Below, piece after piece: positions 26,352 to 35,896 of a stretch of 64,000 nt of DNA (position 1 is the first letter of the stretch; every line of letters starts with the position of its first letter). Below the pieces are notes generated by a model. That model was given only the letters and a program-made list of their open reading frames with translations, was not told the DNA's origin and made no database searches. The stretch spans positions 1 through 64,000 of the forward strand of contig NZ_JYNS01000018.1 of the NCBI RefSeq assembly GCF_000934725.1, read 5' to 3'. This stretch comes from Methyloterricola oryzae (GTDB lineage: Bacteria; Pseudomonadota; Gammaproteobacteria; Methylococcales; Methylococcaceae). The translations under genes and the position numbers were made by a program.

Positions 26352-27829
26352 ACAAGTCCACGCTTCTTGCCCTGGTTGCCGCCGCTGCCTTGGGTGCCGC
26401 TGCCGATCATTGGTGGCCCGTCAAGCCGTCGGGAACCTCATCGTTGGGCAGCACAGCTGCCGTGCGGAAGCCCCTTTACTACCGCAATCCCATGAACCCA
26501 AGCGTGACCTCGTCGGCGCCCGCCAAGGATGAAATGGGGATGGACTATGTGCCGGTCTATGAGGAAGACCTGAATGGCGGCGCGGAGCAGCTACGAAAAC
26601 TCCTGTACTACCGCAATCCCATGGGATTGGACGATACCTCGCCGATGCCAAAAAAGGACGCCATGGGCATGGATTACATCCCGGTCTTTGCGGATGAGGC
26701 CGGCAGCGAGGACAACAACCTGGTCAAGATCAGCTCTGACAAGATCCAAAAGCTCGGCGTACGCATGGCCGAGGTCAAAGAGGGCGACATCTCCCGTACC
26801 GTCCACGCGGTGGGGGTGATTGAAGCCGACGAGCGCAAGCTCTCCACCGTGGCTCTCAAATTTGACGCCTTCATCGAGAAGCTGTACGTCAACGCCACCG
26901 GGCAGCTGGTTTCAAAAGGCCAACCGCTGTTCGACCTCTATAGTCCGGACCTCCTCAGCGCCCAACGGGAATACCTCACCGCCAAGAACGGCCTGGCCAT
27001 GCTCGCCAACAGCGAACCCTGGATGCAGGACAGCATCAAGGAGCTGGCCCAAAGCGGCCTGGAGAAGCTGCGCAACTGGGGTGTCTCGGAGACGGAAATT
27101 CGCAATCTGGAAAAACAAGGAAAGGCGCAACGAACGCTGGTCATCCGCTCGCCGGCTTCGGGCATCGTTATGGAAAAGACTGCCTTGGCCGGGATGCGGG
27201 CAGCGGCGGGGGATACCTTGTTCAAGATCGCCGATCTTTCCTCTGTCTGGGTCATCGCCGAGGTTTATGAGCAGGAAATTGGCCTGGTTTCTCCCGGACA
27301 GCCGGTGCGCGTCATGCTCGATGCCTATCCCGGCCGGCCGTTCGACGGCAAGGTCACTTTTATCTATCCCACCCTCAACGCCCAAACCCGCACGGTCAAG
27401 GTCAGGATAGAGCTGCCCAATCCCCAGGGACTGCTGAAGCCCATGATGTATGCCCATGTGGAAATGGTCACAGCGGCAAGGCAGGCCCTCGTGGTTCCGC
27501 GTTCGTCCGTGCTCGACGGCGGCAAGCAGACCTTGGTCCTGGTGGAGCGCGGTGAAGGGCGATTCGAGCCACGGCCGGTCAAGTTGGGCATGCGCGGTGA
27601 TGACACCGTGGAGGTTTTGGAAGGAGTCCGCAGCAGCGAGAAGGTGGTGGTCGCCGCCAACTTTTTGATCGACGCCGAAAGCAATCTGCGCGCTGCCCTA
27701 AACAGTTTCGGTGCTCATGTCCTAGGGCCTGAAGCGTCGAAGCCTGAACCGCCGCCGGAACAAGGTGACAACGCGGCGTCCGGCAAATCATCGCCGGCCG
27801 CCGATCACGCCGGACACGATGGGATGTGA
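26348..27829 (+). CDS. cusB: Copper/silver efflux periplasmic adaptor
   Basis: 493 residues. Residues 1-20 form a signal/anchor. Two tandem heavy-metal-binding domains follow at about 44-71 (YYRNPMNPSVTSSAP, then DEMGMDYVPVY) and 87-114 (YYRNPMGLDDTSPM, then DAMGMDYIPVF), then the lipoyl, helical-hairpin and beta-barrel parts of membrane-fusion proteins (GVIEADERKLSTVALKFDAF, then LVIRSPASGIVMEKTALAGM, then VWVIAEVYEQEIGLV). It joins CusA to the outer-membrane channel and hands over Cu(I)/Ag(I) through Met residues. ATG 26348 overlaps the small gene before it; the cusA start is 1 nt behind the stop. Confidence 0.92.
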   Translation: MNKSTLLALVAAAALGAAADHWWPVKPSGTSSLGSTAAVRKPLYYRNPMNPSVTSSAPAKDEMGMDYVPVYEEDLNGGAEQLRKLLYYRNPMGLDDTSPMPKKDAMGMDYIPVFADEAGSEDNNLVKISSDKIQKLGVRMAEVKEGDISRTVHAVGVIEADERKLSTVALKFDAFIEKLYVNATGQLVSKGQPLFDLYSPDLLSAQREYLTAKNGLAMLANSEPWMQDSIKELAQSGLEKLRNWGVSETEIRNLEKQGKAQRTLVIRSPASGIVMEKTALAGMRAAAGDTLFKIADLSSVWVIAEVYEQEIGLVSPGQPVRVMLDAYPGRPFDGKVTFIYPTLNAQTRTVKVRIELPNPQGLLKPMMYAHVEMVTAARQALVVPRSSVLDGGKQTLVLVERGEGRFEPRPVKLGMRGDDTVEVLEGVRSSEKVVVAANFLIDAESNLRAALNSFGAHVLGPEASKPEPPPEQGDNAASGKSSPAADHAGHDGM

Positions 27830-27830
27830 C

Positions 27831-30800
27831 ATGCTGGCCCGCTTGATCGAATGGTCCGCCAGAAACCCGTTTCTGATACTGCTGGGAACGCTGATCCTTG
27901 TGATTGCCGGCATCTTCGCCGTCATCGAAACGCCGCTGGATGCCTTGCCGGACCTATCCGATGCCCAGGTCATCATCTACACCGACTATTCCGGCCAGGC
28001 GCCCCAAGTGGTCGAGGATCAGGTCACCTACCCACTGACGACGTCCATGCTCAGCGTGCCGAAGTCAAAGGTGGTACGCGGCTATTCCTTCTTCGGTGCC
28101 TCGTTCGTTTATGTGATTTTCGAGGATGGTACCGACATCTATTGGGCCAGGTCGCGCGTGCTGGAATATCTCAACTTCGCCTCCAGCCGCCTCCCGCGCG
28201 GTGTCACACCCAGTCTCGGACCGGATGCCACCGGAGTCGGCTGGATTTACCAGTACGTGGTCCTTGGCGCGCAATATTCCCTGGCGGAGTTGCGCAGCAT
28301 GCAGGACTGGTTTGTTCGCTACCAGCTCACCAAGGCCCATGGCGTCGCGGAAGTCGCCAGTGTCGGTGGCTTCGTCAAGCAATATCAAGTCATCGTCGAT
28401 CCGCGCAAGCTGCAGAGCTACCGCATCCCGCTGGAAACGGTCGGCCGGGTGATCCGTGCCAGCAATCGCGATGTCGGCGGGAGGGTGGTGGAAATCACCG
28501 AGACCGAATACATGGTGCGCGGCAAGGGCTATCTGCGCGGCATCGACGACCTTGAAGAATTGGTGGTCAAAGCCGAGGGTGGCACGCCGGTCCTACTCAA
28601 GGATGTGGCCCGCATCGAATTGGGGCCGGACGAGCGCCGGGGTATCACCGAGTTGAACGGCGAAGGTGAAGCGGTGGCCGGCATCGCCATGGCCCGTTAC
28701 GGGCAAAATGCCCTGGAGGTCATCCACAACCTGCAGGCCAAAATCAAGGAAATCGGTGCGGGCCTGCCGGCCAATGTCTCCATCGTCTCGGTCTACAACC
28801 GGGCCGAACTCATCCACCGCGCGATCGACAACCTGCGCGGCAAGCTGATCGAGGAAAACCTCGTCGTAGCCCTGGTCTGCGTCGTGTTCCTGTTCCATGT
28901 GCGCAGCGCCCTGGTGGCCATCGTCATGTTGCCTATCGCCATCCTGATGGCCTTCATCGTCATGCAGGCGCTGGGTATCAACTCCAACATCATGAGCCTG
29001 GGCGGTGTGGCCATCGCCATTGGCGCCATGGTGGATGCCGCCATCGTGATGATCGAGAACGCCCACAAACATCTGGAACGGGCAGCGCCGGGGGAAGACC
29101 GCCTGTCCATCATCATCCGAGCGGCGAAAGAAGTCGGGCCGGCCCTGTTCTTCAGCCTCCTGATCATCACCGTTTCCTTCCTGCCCGTCTTCGCCCTGGA
29201 GGAACAGGAAGGCCGGCTGTTCAAACCGCTGGCCTACACCAAGACCTTCGCCATGGGTGCTTCCGCGCTGTTATCGGTGACCCTGGTTCCGGTGTTGATG
29301 TTTTTGTTCATCCGCGGGCGCATCCTTCCCGAACACAGGAACCCCGTCAACCGCGTGCTGATCTGGCTATATCGCCCGGTGATCCAACTGGTCCTGCGCT
29401 GGAAAAAGTCGACAGTGCTCCTCGCCCTCATGACGCTGGCCGCGACCATTCAACCCGCCAGCCGTCTGGGCAGCGAGTTCATGCCGACGCTAAACGAGGG
29501 CACTTTACTGTATATGCCGACGACCCTACCGGGGCTTTCCGTCACCAAGGCAGCGGAACTGATGCAGACCCAGAACCGCATCATCAAAAGTTTCCCCGAA
29601 GTGGAATCGGTGTTTGGCAAGGCTGGGCGAGCCGCCACCGCTACCGACCCGGCGCCTCTGGAGATGTTCGAGACCATCGTCAACCTCAAGCCGGAGAGCC
29701 AATGGCGGCCCGGGATGACCACCGACACGCTGATCGCTGAGATGGACAAGGCGCTGCAGATCCCGGGCGTCAGCAACGCCTGGACCATGCCCATCAAGGC
29801 CCGCATCGACATGCTCTCCACCGGCATTCGCACGCCCATTGGCGTCAAGGTGTTCGGCAATGATCTGGACGAGATCGAACGGCTGGCGAAAGAGGTCGAA
29901 GCGACGGTCAAGAGCGTCCCCGGCACTAGCAGCGCCTATGCGGAACGGATTACGGGAGGCTACTACCTCACCATCGAGCCGGACCGGCTGGCCCTGGCGC
30001 GCTATGGTCTGAGCGTGGGCGATCTGCAGGACGTCATCGGAACCGCCTTGGGCGGCGAGACGGTGACAACCACCGTGGAAGGGCGGGAGCGCTACGGCGT
30101 CATTGTGCGCTATCCCCGTGAACTGCGCGACTCGCCCGATGCCATTGCCACCCAGGTGCTGGTGCCTGTTCCCTCCGGCGCCATGATCCCCATCGGGCAG
30201 TTGGCCAGCGTCGGACTGGGCAAGGGGCCGCCCGTCATCCGCACCGAGAACGCCTTGCTGTCCGCCTACATCTTCATCGACATCCGCGGCCGCGACATCG
30301 GTGGATATGTGGACGATGCCCGCCAGGCCGTGCAGGACCAGGTGAAATTTCCTCCCGGCTACTACGCCACCTGGAGCGGCCAGTTCGAGTACATGGAACG
30401 GGCCAAGGCCAAGCTGAAGATCGTGGTGCCCATGACCCTGGTAACCATCTTTCTGCTGCTCTACCTGAACTTCCAGCGCATCGCTGAAACCCTGATCGTC
30501 ATGCTCTCGCTGCCCTTTGCCCTGGTGGGAGGCATCTGGTTGATGGTGTGGCTGGGTTACAACCTGAGTGTGGCGGTCATTATTGGGTTCATCGCCCTGG
30601 CCGGCGTGGCGGCGGAAACGGGCGTGGTCATGCTGATCTATTTAGACCATGCCCTGGAAAAATCCCGTTCGCTCGCGCAAGCGGAAGGACGCGAGTTGAC
30701 CTTGGCCGGCCTCTACGCCGCCATACAGGAAGGGGCGGTTGAGCGGGTTCGGCCCAAGATGATGACCGTGGTGGCCATCATGGCGGGCCTGCTGCCCATT

Positions 30801-30953
30801 ATGTGGGGTACGGGGACGGGATCCGAGGTGATGCGCCGCATCGCCGCGCCCATGGTGGGCGGCATGGTCTCGTCGACCCTACTCACGCTGATCGTGATTC
30901 CGGCGATCTATGCCCTGGTCAAGGGCCATTCCATTCAACCAACTCAACGCTAA
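27831..30953 (+). CDS. cusA: Copper/silver efflux RND pump
   Basis: 1040 residues, the usual size. It is the proton-driven inner-membrane pump of a heavy-metal RND complex. The N-terminus LIEWSARNPFLILLGTLILV, the segment DALPDLSDAQVIIYTDY, the TM4 motif GAMVDAAIVMIENAHKHLE with its proton-relay Asp, and RIDMLSTGIRTPIGVKVFG, which carries a Met of the copper path in CusA, all support the Cu/Ag class. Twelve membrane segments in two blocks are visible. ATG 27831 lies 1 nt behind cusB. A lipoprotein gene follows after 82 nt. Confidence 0.94.
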   Translation: MLARLIEWSARNPFLILLGTLILVIAGIFAVIETPLDALPDLSDAQVIIYTDYSGQAPQVVEDQVTYPLTTSMLSVPKSKVVRGYSFFGASFVYVIFEDGTDIYWARSRVLEYLNFASSRLPRGVTPSLGPDATGVGWIYQYVVLGAQYSLAELRSMQDWFVRYQLTKAHGVAEVASVGGFVKQYQVIVDPRKLQSYRIPLETVGRVIRASNRDVGGRVVEITETEYMVRGKGYLRGIDDLEELVVKAEGGTPVLLKDVARIELGPDERRGITELNGEGEAVAGIAMARYGQNALEVIHNLQAKIKEIGAGLPANVSIVSVYNRAELIHRAIDNLRGKLIEENLVVALVCVVFLFHVRSALVAIVMLPIAILMAFIVMQALGINSNIMSLGGVAIAIGAMVDAAIVMIENAHKHLERAAPGEDRLSIIIRAAKEVGPALFFSLLIITVSFLPVFALEEQEGRLFKPLAYTKTFAMGASALLSVTLVPVLMFLFIRGRILPEHRNPVNRVLIWLYRPVIQLVLRWKKSTVLLALMTLAATIQPASRLGSEFMPTLNEGTLLYMPTTLPGLSVTKAAELMQTQNRIIKSFPEVESVFGKAGRAATATDPAPLEMFETIVNLKPESQWRPGMTTDTLIAEMDKALQIPGVSNAWTMPIKARIDMLSTGIRTPIGVKVFGNDLDEIERLAKEVEATVKSVPGTSSAYAERITGGYYLTIEPDRLALARYGLSVGDLQDVIGTALGGETVTTTVEGRERYGVIVRYPRELRDSPDAIATQVLVPVPSGAMIPIGQLASVGLGKGPPVIRTENALLSAYIFIDIRGRDIGGYVDDARQAVQDQVKFPPGYYATWSGQFEYMERAKAKLKIVVPMTLVTIFLLLYLNFQRIAETLIVMLSLPFALVGGIWLMVWLGYNLSVAVIIGFIALAGVAAETGVVMLIYLDHALEKSRSLAQAEGRELTLAGLYAAIQEGAVERVRPKMMTVVAIMAGLLPIMWGTGTGSEVMRRIAAPMVGGMVSSTLLTLIVIPAIYALVKGHSIQPTQR

Positions 30954-31035
30954 ACCAACCGTAGGAGGCTATCGACGGAAAACACTGCAGTCGCAAGATC
31001 CATCGGCCATTCAACCTACATCATCGAGGTGTGCC

Positions 31036-31374
31036 ATGAACGACGTCACCAAAGTATTACTGATCGCTTCCTTATCCTTGGGGCTACTGGCAGGCTGCGC
31101 TCAGCCGAATCCCCATCCCATGGACATGACGGCGGCCATTCAGAATGCCAAAACGGCAACGGACCACAAGGCGCTGGCTGAACATTGCGAGGAGGCCGCC
31201 GAGGCCCAGGTGGAAGAGCACAAGAAGACCCTGGAGCAGTATAAGCAGCATAGCTACTTGTACGGAAAATCGGCTGAGACATTCGAGGAACACTGCGAGG
31301 CGCTCATCAACTCCTATGAAAAGGTGGCTAAGGCAAACCAGGAAATGGCGAAGATGCATCGACAAATGGCGTAA
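31036..31374 (+). CDS. Small helical lipoprotein of the cus locus
   Basis: 112 residues from ATG 31036 (CGAGG ahead). Residues 1-22 end in the lipobox LLAGC. The mature part is a charged helical protein with regular His, Glu and Met residues (NPHPMDMTAAI, then HKALAEHCEEAAEAQVEEHK, then MAKMHRQMA), which could bind metal. There is no CusF fold. I do not recognise a family, but short helical lipoproteins of this kind are frequent behind metal-RND genes. It probably belongs to the cusBA operon. Confidence 0.7.
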   Translation: MNDVTKVLLIASLSLGLLAGCAQPNPHPMDMTAAIQNAKTATDHKALAEHCEEAAEAQVEEHKKTLEQYKQHSYLYGKSAETFEEHCEALINSYEKVAKANQEMAKMHRQMA

Positions 31375-31596
31375 ATGGCCAAGTAGTCGAAAGCACGGAC
31401 CGGCGGCGTTATGAAGGGTTGTGGCATCGATAAAAGCGGCTTCTTCGCCGCTCTCCCCTTGTCGATGATCCAAGGCAACCCGACGCCGCCCAGGCTCTGG
31501 GATGGCCAAAACGTTACTCAGGGTTACGCCCCCGTGCTCATGTCCCATCGGTCACTCGTGCTAAGTCACCATTGAATTTCGAGTCCTGAGGGTTTC

Positions 31597-32457
31597 ATGA
31601 ACTGGATTGACGATTGGCTGAGTCTGCTTTTCGAACCCGCTTCAATCGCCTTATTGTCGGACCCGGCTTCTATGAAACGAGGCGTGCTCGCTGTGACATG
31701 CCTCATGCTGCTTTGGGGCCTCAATTGGTTGATCAATGGCGAGAGATCGGATAACGCGTTTGTACCAGAGGATGATTTGAATAGCCGTCAGACCGGAGAT
31801 CCCGGCATAGCCAAAGTTTTGACAGTTAGGAAAATAGTTACCTTTGAACATTCCTTTGAGGTCACAGGCGAAGCTCGTCGGCCGATTGGGGGGTTTTTAC
31901 GTGACGGGCGCGACCAGCGGGACGATCCAGTTCTGTTCGCGGTGCTGTGGGCAGCCGCAGCCTGCAACGACGCCGAACTCGTTGAAGGGCGCAAAGATGT
32001 CAATTTGCTTGGCGACCCCGTTGAGGGCTAACTCTTGGTCGCTGCGGCCAAATGGGGCATCCGGCGCGCGACCATCGATTTGGAGATGCCCAGGTTAGCC
32101 ACATTTTCTTCTCGTGTGGACTCGACGAGGAAATCCGTCGCGCGTCACTGGGAAGATGAAGTTCGACTGTTCGTAACAGGACTGCCGCTGGCCGTTCTCC
32201 CACAATGCACCTTCATCCGGACGCAGAACGGAAGTCAACCGATGACCAGCGATCACCTGAGCGCCCTGATTCTGGCCAACATTGAAATGGCTGCCGAAGT
32301 CAACCATGTCCTAGCCATCGCTGAAAAGGTGCTGGACCACGTTCCCGAGCATGCACTGACGTCAATCGACCCGAGTGAACTTGAACGAAACCTGGTGTTT
32401 CTGGGGCTGATTGGACTGCAGGACTCATCCAAAGAAAGATTCGAAATACCCCGCTGA
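31597..32457 (+). pseudogene. Relic of a cation P-type ATPase (nucleotide-binding domain only)
   Basis: From about 31818 the frame matches the N-domain of PMA/SERCA-like P-type ATPases in order: VLTVRKIVTFEHSFEVTGE (just after the DKTGT loop), FLRDGRDQ, AAAACNDAELVEG, GDPVEG, then LLVAAAKWGI, SSRVDSTRKSV (usual PFDSTRK), EVRLFVTGLPLAVLPQCT (usual KGAPE) and ELERNLVFLGLIGLQD. TAA at 32029-32031 replaces the Ala of GDPxEGALL, and the same frame continues beyond it. The catalytic loop, both membrane blocks and the hinge GDGxNDAP are gone, and the ATP-binding Lys of KGAPE is Thr. The first 60 codons (MNWIDDWLSLLFEP, with one hydrophobic segment) do not belong to this family and have their own ribosome site TGAGGG. 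It cannot be a pump. Confidence 0.8.
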
Positions 32458-32482
32458 GATTGCGATGAGCCGGAGAACCCTC

Positions 32483-33700
32483 ATGAAATTGGTACTGTTG
32501 TGGGCTAGTTTGGTTTGGTCTGTGCTGGGATGGCCTCAGGAAAGTGAACCAAGGGCGACATTGACAGCGTTGATTCGAGAAGCCCATGAACGCAATCCCG
32601 ATATTCAGGCAGCTCGTCAGCGGTGGGAGTCCGGCAAGGCGGTAATCCCACAGGTGCAGACCTTGCCAGATCCCAAGGTTATTCTCGGATATAAAGACAT
32701 GAATCCGAACCGGGAAGTAATGTACGGCATGAGTCAAGAAGTCCCGTTTCCGGGGAAGCTCCGGCTCAAGGGCGAAATCGCCACCCGCGATGCGGAACGG
32801 ATGGAACAGGATTATAGAGCCATGCAGTTGGCGGTGATCGCGCAGCTCAAGGAGTCCTTCTACGACCTGCATTTCGTCCATGATTCCATCGACGTGTTGG
32901 GAAAGACCAAGCTGTTGCTGGAGGAGTTCGAGGACACCGCTGAGTCACGCTACTCGGTCGGACAGGCTGCCCAGCAGGATGTGTTTCGCGCGCAGACCGA
33001 GATTTCCCGGCTCCTGGCTCGGCTGGCGTCCCTGGAGCAGAAACGGCAGTCCCTCCATGCCGTCATCAATCGCATCCTAAACCGTCTTCCCAATGACCCG
33101 CTCGCCCCGCCCGGCGAAATCGAGTTCACCCCGCTGCACCATTCACCTGCAGAGCTGAACGCACTGGTAGATCAGTCCTCGCCTCTGCTCCATGGTCAAC
33201 AAAAGACCCTGGAACGGGGCGATCAGTCCGTCGCTCTGGCCAAGCGAGAGTATTACCCGGACTTCGAATTGGATGCGCGCGGACTTCACGATAATGCCAT
33301 GAACACTGATGGCTATCAGGTGATGCTCAACGTGAAGGTACCGCTGTACTTCGCCACCAAGCAACGGCAGGGCGTGAACGAGGCGGTCGCCGGGAGGGAG
33401 GCCTCGTTCCAGGACTTGCAGGCACTGCGGCAGGAACTCTTGTCTCGAATCAAGGACAACTTGGCCCAGGCCGAGCGGGCGGAAAAACTCGTGAAACTTC
33501 TGCGCGACGCCATTATTCCCCAATCGCGCCTGACCTTAACTTCGGCCCAGGGTAGTTACGCAGTGGGTAAAATTGACTTCTTGACCCTGCTCAATAGTCT
33601 GTTGACCCTGCAGGAAAACGAACTGGAATTCCACAGCGAGGTCGCCGAGCACGAGAAGGCCATCGCCCGGTTAGAAGGCATCGTCGGGGAGATACCTTGA
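32483..33700 (+). CDS. TolC-family outer-membrane channel (CusC-like)
   Basis: 405 residues from ATG 32483, which has GGAG 8 nt ahead and opens with a signal peptide (MKLVLLWASLVWSVLG). Two repeats of the outer-membrane efflux fold are visible: LTALIREAHERNPDIQAAR to LNRLPNDP, and LNALVDQSSPLLHGQQKTLE to KAIARLEGIVGEIP, with the coiled-coil hairpins between. It should dock on CusB to carry metal out across the outer membrane. It lacks the N-terminal Cys of acylated CusC. In this locus it comes last, cut off from cusBA by the ATPase relic. Confidence 0.85.
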   Translation: MKLVLLWASLVWSVLGWPQESEPRATLTALIREAHERNPDIQAARQRWESGKAVIPQVQTLPDPKVILGYKDMNPNREVMYGMSQEVPFPGKLRLKGEIATRDAERMEQDYRAMQLAVIAQLKESFYDLHFVHDSIDVLGKTKLLLEEFEDTAESRYSVGQAAQQDVFRAQTEISRLLARLASLEQKRQSLHAVINRILNRLPNDPLAPPGEIEFTPLHHSPAELNALVDQSSPLLHGQQKTLERGDQSVALAKREYYPDFELDARGLHDNAMNTDGYQVMLNVKVPLYFATKQRQGVNEAVAGREASFQDLQALRQELLSRIKDNLAQAERAEKLVKLLRDAIIPQSRLTLTSAQGSYAVGKIDFLTLLNSLLTLQENELEFHSEVAEHEKAIARLEGIVGEIP

Positions 33701-34138
33701 GCGCGTAAGCCTGTGTCAATAGTGGTTCGCACGACCGCAACCGGCGCGTTCAACCGCGGAAACTTCCGCAAAGGCCGATTCCGCCGATTCGGGAGGATTT
33801 CCAGTTAGCTGTCACTCACGGAAATTGGATACCGGCCACGACTGACAGCAATGGCCGATGGTTCGGCGCCAAGCTACTGATCGGGAACGTCAGCAATGCA
33901 GACATCAGCGGCTGTCCCCGTGAGGACTTACCATGACCTGGCAGGCCCCCCGTCTCTTCGCGCCAACAGCTGAACGGTACCCCTGATAGGCGAGTACCGA
34001 CCACGGAGCCGGCCTCAAATGCCCAGGTCCTATTCTTGATCCAGGATGAAGGTCGTGGCACCGGCAGAAACGTTCGCGGCCCTCGGGGGTCAAAGGCATG
34101 TGTGCAACACATTCAGCGCGGGTTGGCGCTGTTGCTTC
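33701..34138. other. Gap with the second copy of the dispersed repeat
   Basis: No credible gene. It contains repeat copy B at 33841-33910. A frame from 34046 runs into the next gene but has no ribosome site. Confidence 0.4.
33841..33910 (+). repeat. Dispersed 70-nt repeat, copy B
   Basis: Matches 23071-23140 at 50 of 70 positions without gaps. The best-kept blocks are ATGGCCGAT (33851-33859), TCGGCG (33863-33868) and CAGCAATGCAGA (33891-33902). The middle 20 nt are least conserved. Confidence 0.65.
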
Positions 34139-34702
34139 ATGCGCAATTCACGTCATCATTCACAGCAGCCGAGCCGGTGGCTGCTCGTGCCCATCCTGTT
34201 CACCCTCAGCAGCGGGACAAGTGACGGCGTGGACATGAGCCAGTGGGCCAGGCATCAACGGGTACACCGTGATTGGACATCGGTGGACTTCCGCGATCCC
34301 GACACGGGCTTGTTTCTGGCAGCCCGTGCCGGTACCGAAGACAAGCACGCTGGCGTGACGCTGACCCTCACCTCGACGCCGGTTCAAGGTTGCGCGCCGG
34401 ACACGGTATTGATCAGGAAAACGGTGTCCCCCGTCGCATCCAACCGGGACGAAATCGCCCAGGTCACCGCTCGATTCGACAGCATGCCCGCACGACAGCT
34501 GTCCTCGCGCTATGTGACACAAATAGGGGACTGGTTCGTATTCGTGCAATTGATCGATGAGCTGCCCGTGGCTGCCCTGAGGAATTATCAGGTGCTCGCT
34601 GTCACCTTACCAGATGGGCATCCTGCCAGGTTCTCACTGGTGGGCTTCGATCACGCATGGGCTGAGGCCGAAAGCGTGTGCCGTGCATTTGTAACGCCTT
34701 GA
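34139..34702 (+). CDS. Exported protein of unknown function
   Basis: 187 residues from ATG 34139; a longer frame starts at 34046. A hydrophobic run after basic residues (RWLLVPILFTLSSGTSDG) looks like a signal peptide. The mature part (QWARHQRVHRDWTSVDFRDP, then TEDKHAGVTLTLTSTPVQGC, then IGDWFVFVQLIDELPV) looks like a beta-rich globular domain with two Cys. No family recognised. It is followed after 79 nt by the DUF6635 gene in the same direction. Confidence 0.6.
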   Translation: MRNSRHHSQQPSRWLLVPILFTLSSGTSDGVDMSQWARHQRVHRDWTSVDFRDPDTGLFLAARAGTEDKHAGVTLTLTSTPVQGCAPDTVLIRKTVSPVASNRDEIAQVTARFDSMPARQLSSRYVTQIGDWFVFVQLIDELPVAALRNYQVLAVTLPDGHPARFSLVGFDHAWAEAESVCRAFVTP

Positions 34703-34781
34703 CGCCCGGCAAGCCGCGTCAGATTGGGCTTCCCTGAGGGCTAACCGCGGCGACAGCGACGGTCCCCGAAAACAAGCGCCT

Positions 34782-35753
34782 ATGGAACAAGACGAAAGAA
34801 GACTTATCGAAGTGGCCGTCACGCGCGGTATTGCCACCTACGTGGCCAGCCGCACAGCGAAGATTCCGGAATTCGTGGAACAGCACTTTTCATTCCGGGG
34901 TGCCCTCGCACTGCAGCGGCGCAGCCTCCTCCATGACATCTACAAGGTGCCGGTCAATGCCGTGTGGGCGCTGCCTGCCTTCGCGGCTCACGGAATGGGT
35001 TACCTGTGCGAGAAGTTGGGTGCCGTGCAAGTCGGCGCGCGGCTTCGCAGGCTCCCCTCCGGCATGACGACCCGCTATCAGGAGGAAATCAACTGGGTCA
35101 TCCAAACCGAACTGCTGGAACTGCCAGTCTCGCAAGGACCGCGCACCGCCACAAAAGACGCACTGCTCCAGCACATCCTCGAGGAACCGGAGGTGGCAGC
35201 CGTTTGCGCCGATTACCTGGCCGATATCGAGGCCCATAGTCAGAGTCCGGCTTTCCGTCAGGCGTTGGAAGCGAACCTCGCCGAGTACGGAAAAACCAGG
35301 CTCGCGGTTTCCGAGCTTGCAGGCAACCTCATCACCCTGGCAAGCGGCTATGCAGCGTTCCAGAAAGCCACGCCCGGCTTACTTTCCGCCAGCACAGCAA
35401 CGGCAACCGCCCTCGCCCAGCAATTGGCGATCAACCAGTTCTGGCTTGGAAATACGCTAGGCGCCTGGTACTACGGTGTCTTTCCCGCCAGCGCGTCCGT
35501 CGGCCTTATCGCCGCGTCTACGGGAGCCCTGATGGTGGCGACCGGCATTCTGGTGACACTTTCGACCGTCGTGCTCGATCCCCTGCTGGCGAAAACGGGC
35601 CTTTACGGCAAACGGCTAGAGCGATTCCTGCACGCCTTAGGCGACAGCTGGAGCGGAAAAACCGACGACCCTTACCGGATCAAGGACCAGTATCTCGTCA
35701 GGGTCTTGGACTTACTCGATCTGCTGAAGCTGGCAGCGCGTGCGGTGGGTTAG
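34782..35753 (+). CDS. DUF6635-like protein
   Basis: 323 residues. The start IEVAVTRGIATYVASRTAKI, then PEFVEQHFSFRGALALQRRS, is the pattern I associate with DUF6635 proteins. The C-terminal half has hydrophobic stretches (VGLIAASTGALMVATGILVT) that could be two membrane segments, and an alanine-rich middle. Function is unknown. No good ribosome site precedes ATG 34782, but the frame is long and its residue use is protein-like throughout. Confidence 0.7.
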   Translation: MEQDERRLIEVAVTRGIATYVASRTAKIPEFVEQHFSFRGALALQRRSLLHDIYKVPVNAVWALPAFAAHGMGYLCEKLGAVQVGARLRRLPSGMTTRYQEEINWVIQTELLELPVSQGPRTATKDALLQHILEEPEVAAVCADYLADIEAHSQSPAFRQALEANLAEYGKTRLAVSELAGNLITLASGYAAFQKATPGLLSASTATATALAQQLAINQFWLGNTLGAWYYGVFPASASVGLIAASTGALMVATGILVTLSTVVLDPLLAKTGLYGKRLERFLHALGDSWSGKTDDPYRIKDQYLVRVLDLLDLLKLAARAVG

Positions 35754-35863
35754 AGTGGACGCAATGATGCGGGCACTTATAGTCTGACCTTGGCTTTTTG
35801 GCGGCGATTGAACCAGGAGATCCTTCAGTGTCACCCGAAATGGCACTTGACAGATAGATGTAA

Positions 35864-35875
35864 TTGCATATACAA
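35864..35875. promoter_or_regulatory. Putative MarR operator upstream of marR
   Basis: TTGCATATACAA is an almost perfect dyad 21 nt before the marR start. A close relative, TTGTATATACAT, lies just behind marR at 36349-36360. Two similar sites on both sides of a MarR gene, each ahead of a ribosome site, suggest control of both transcripts by the encoded protein. Confidence 0.55.
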
Positions 35876-35896
35876 GCGCATGCGGGAGGAATCGAC

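Noticed and set aside
31411-31575. 54-codon frame between the lipoprotein and the ATPase relic
   Set aside because: No ribosome site, no family, and its composition looks non-coding.
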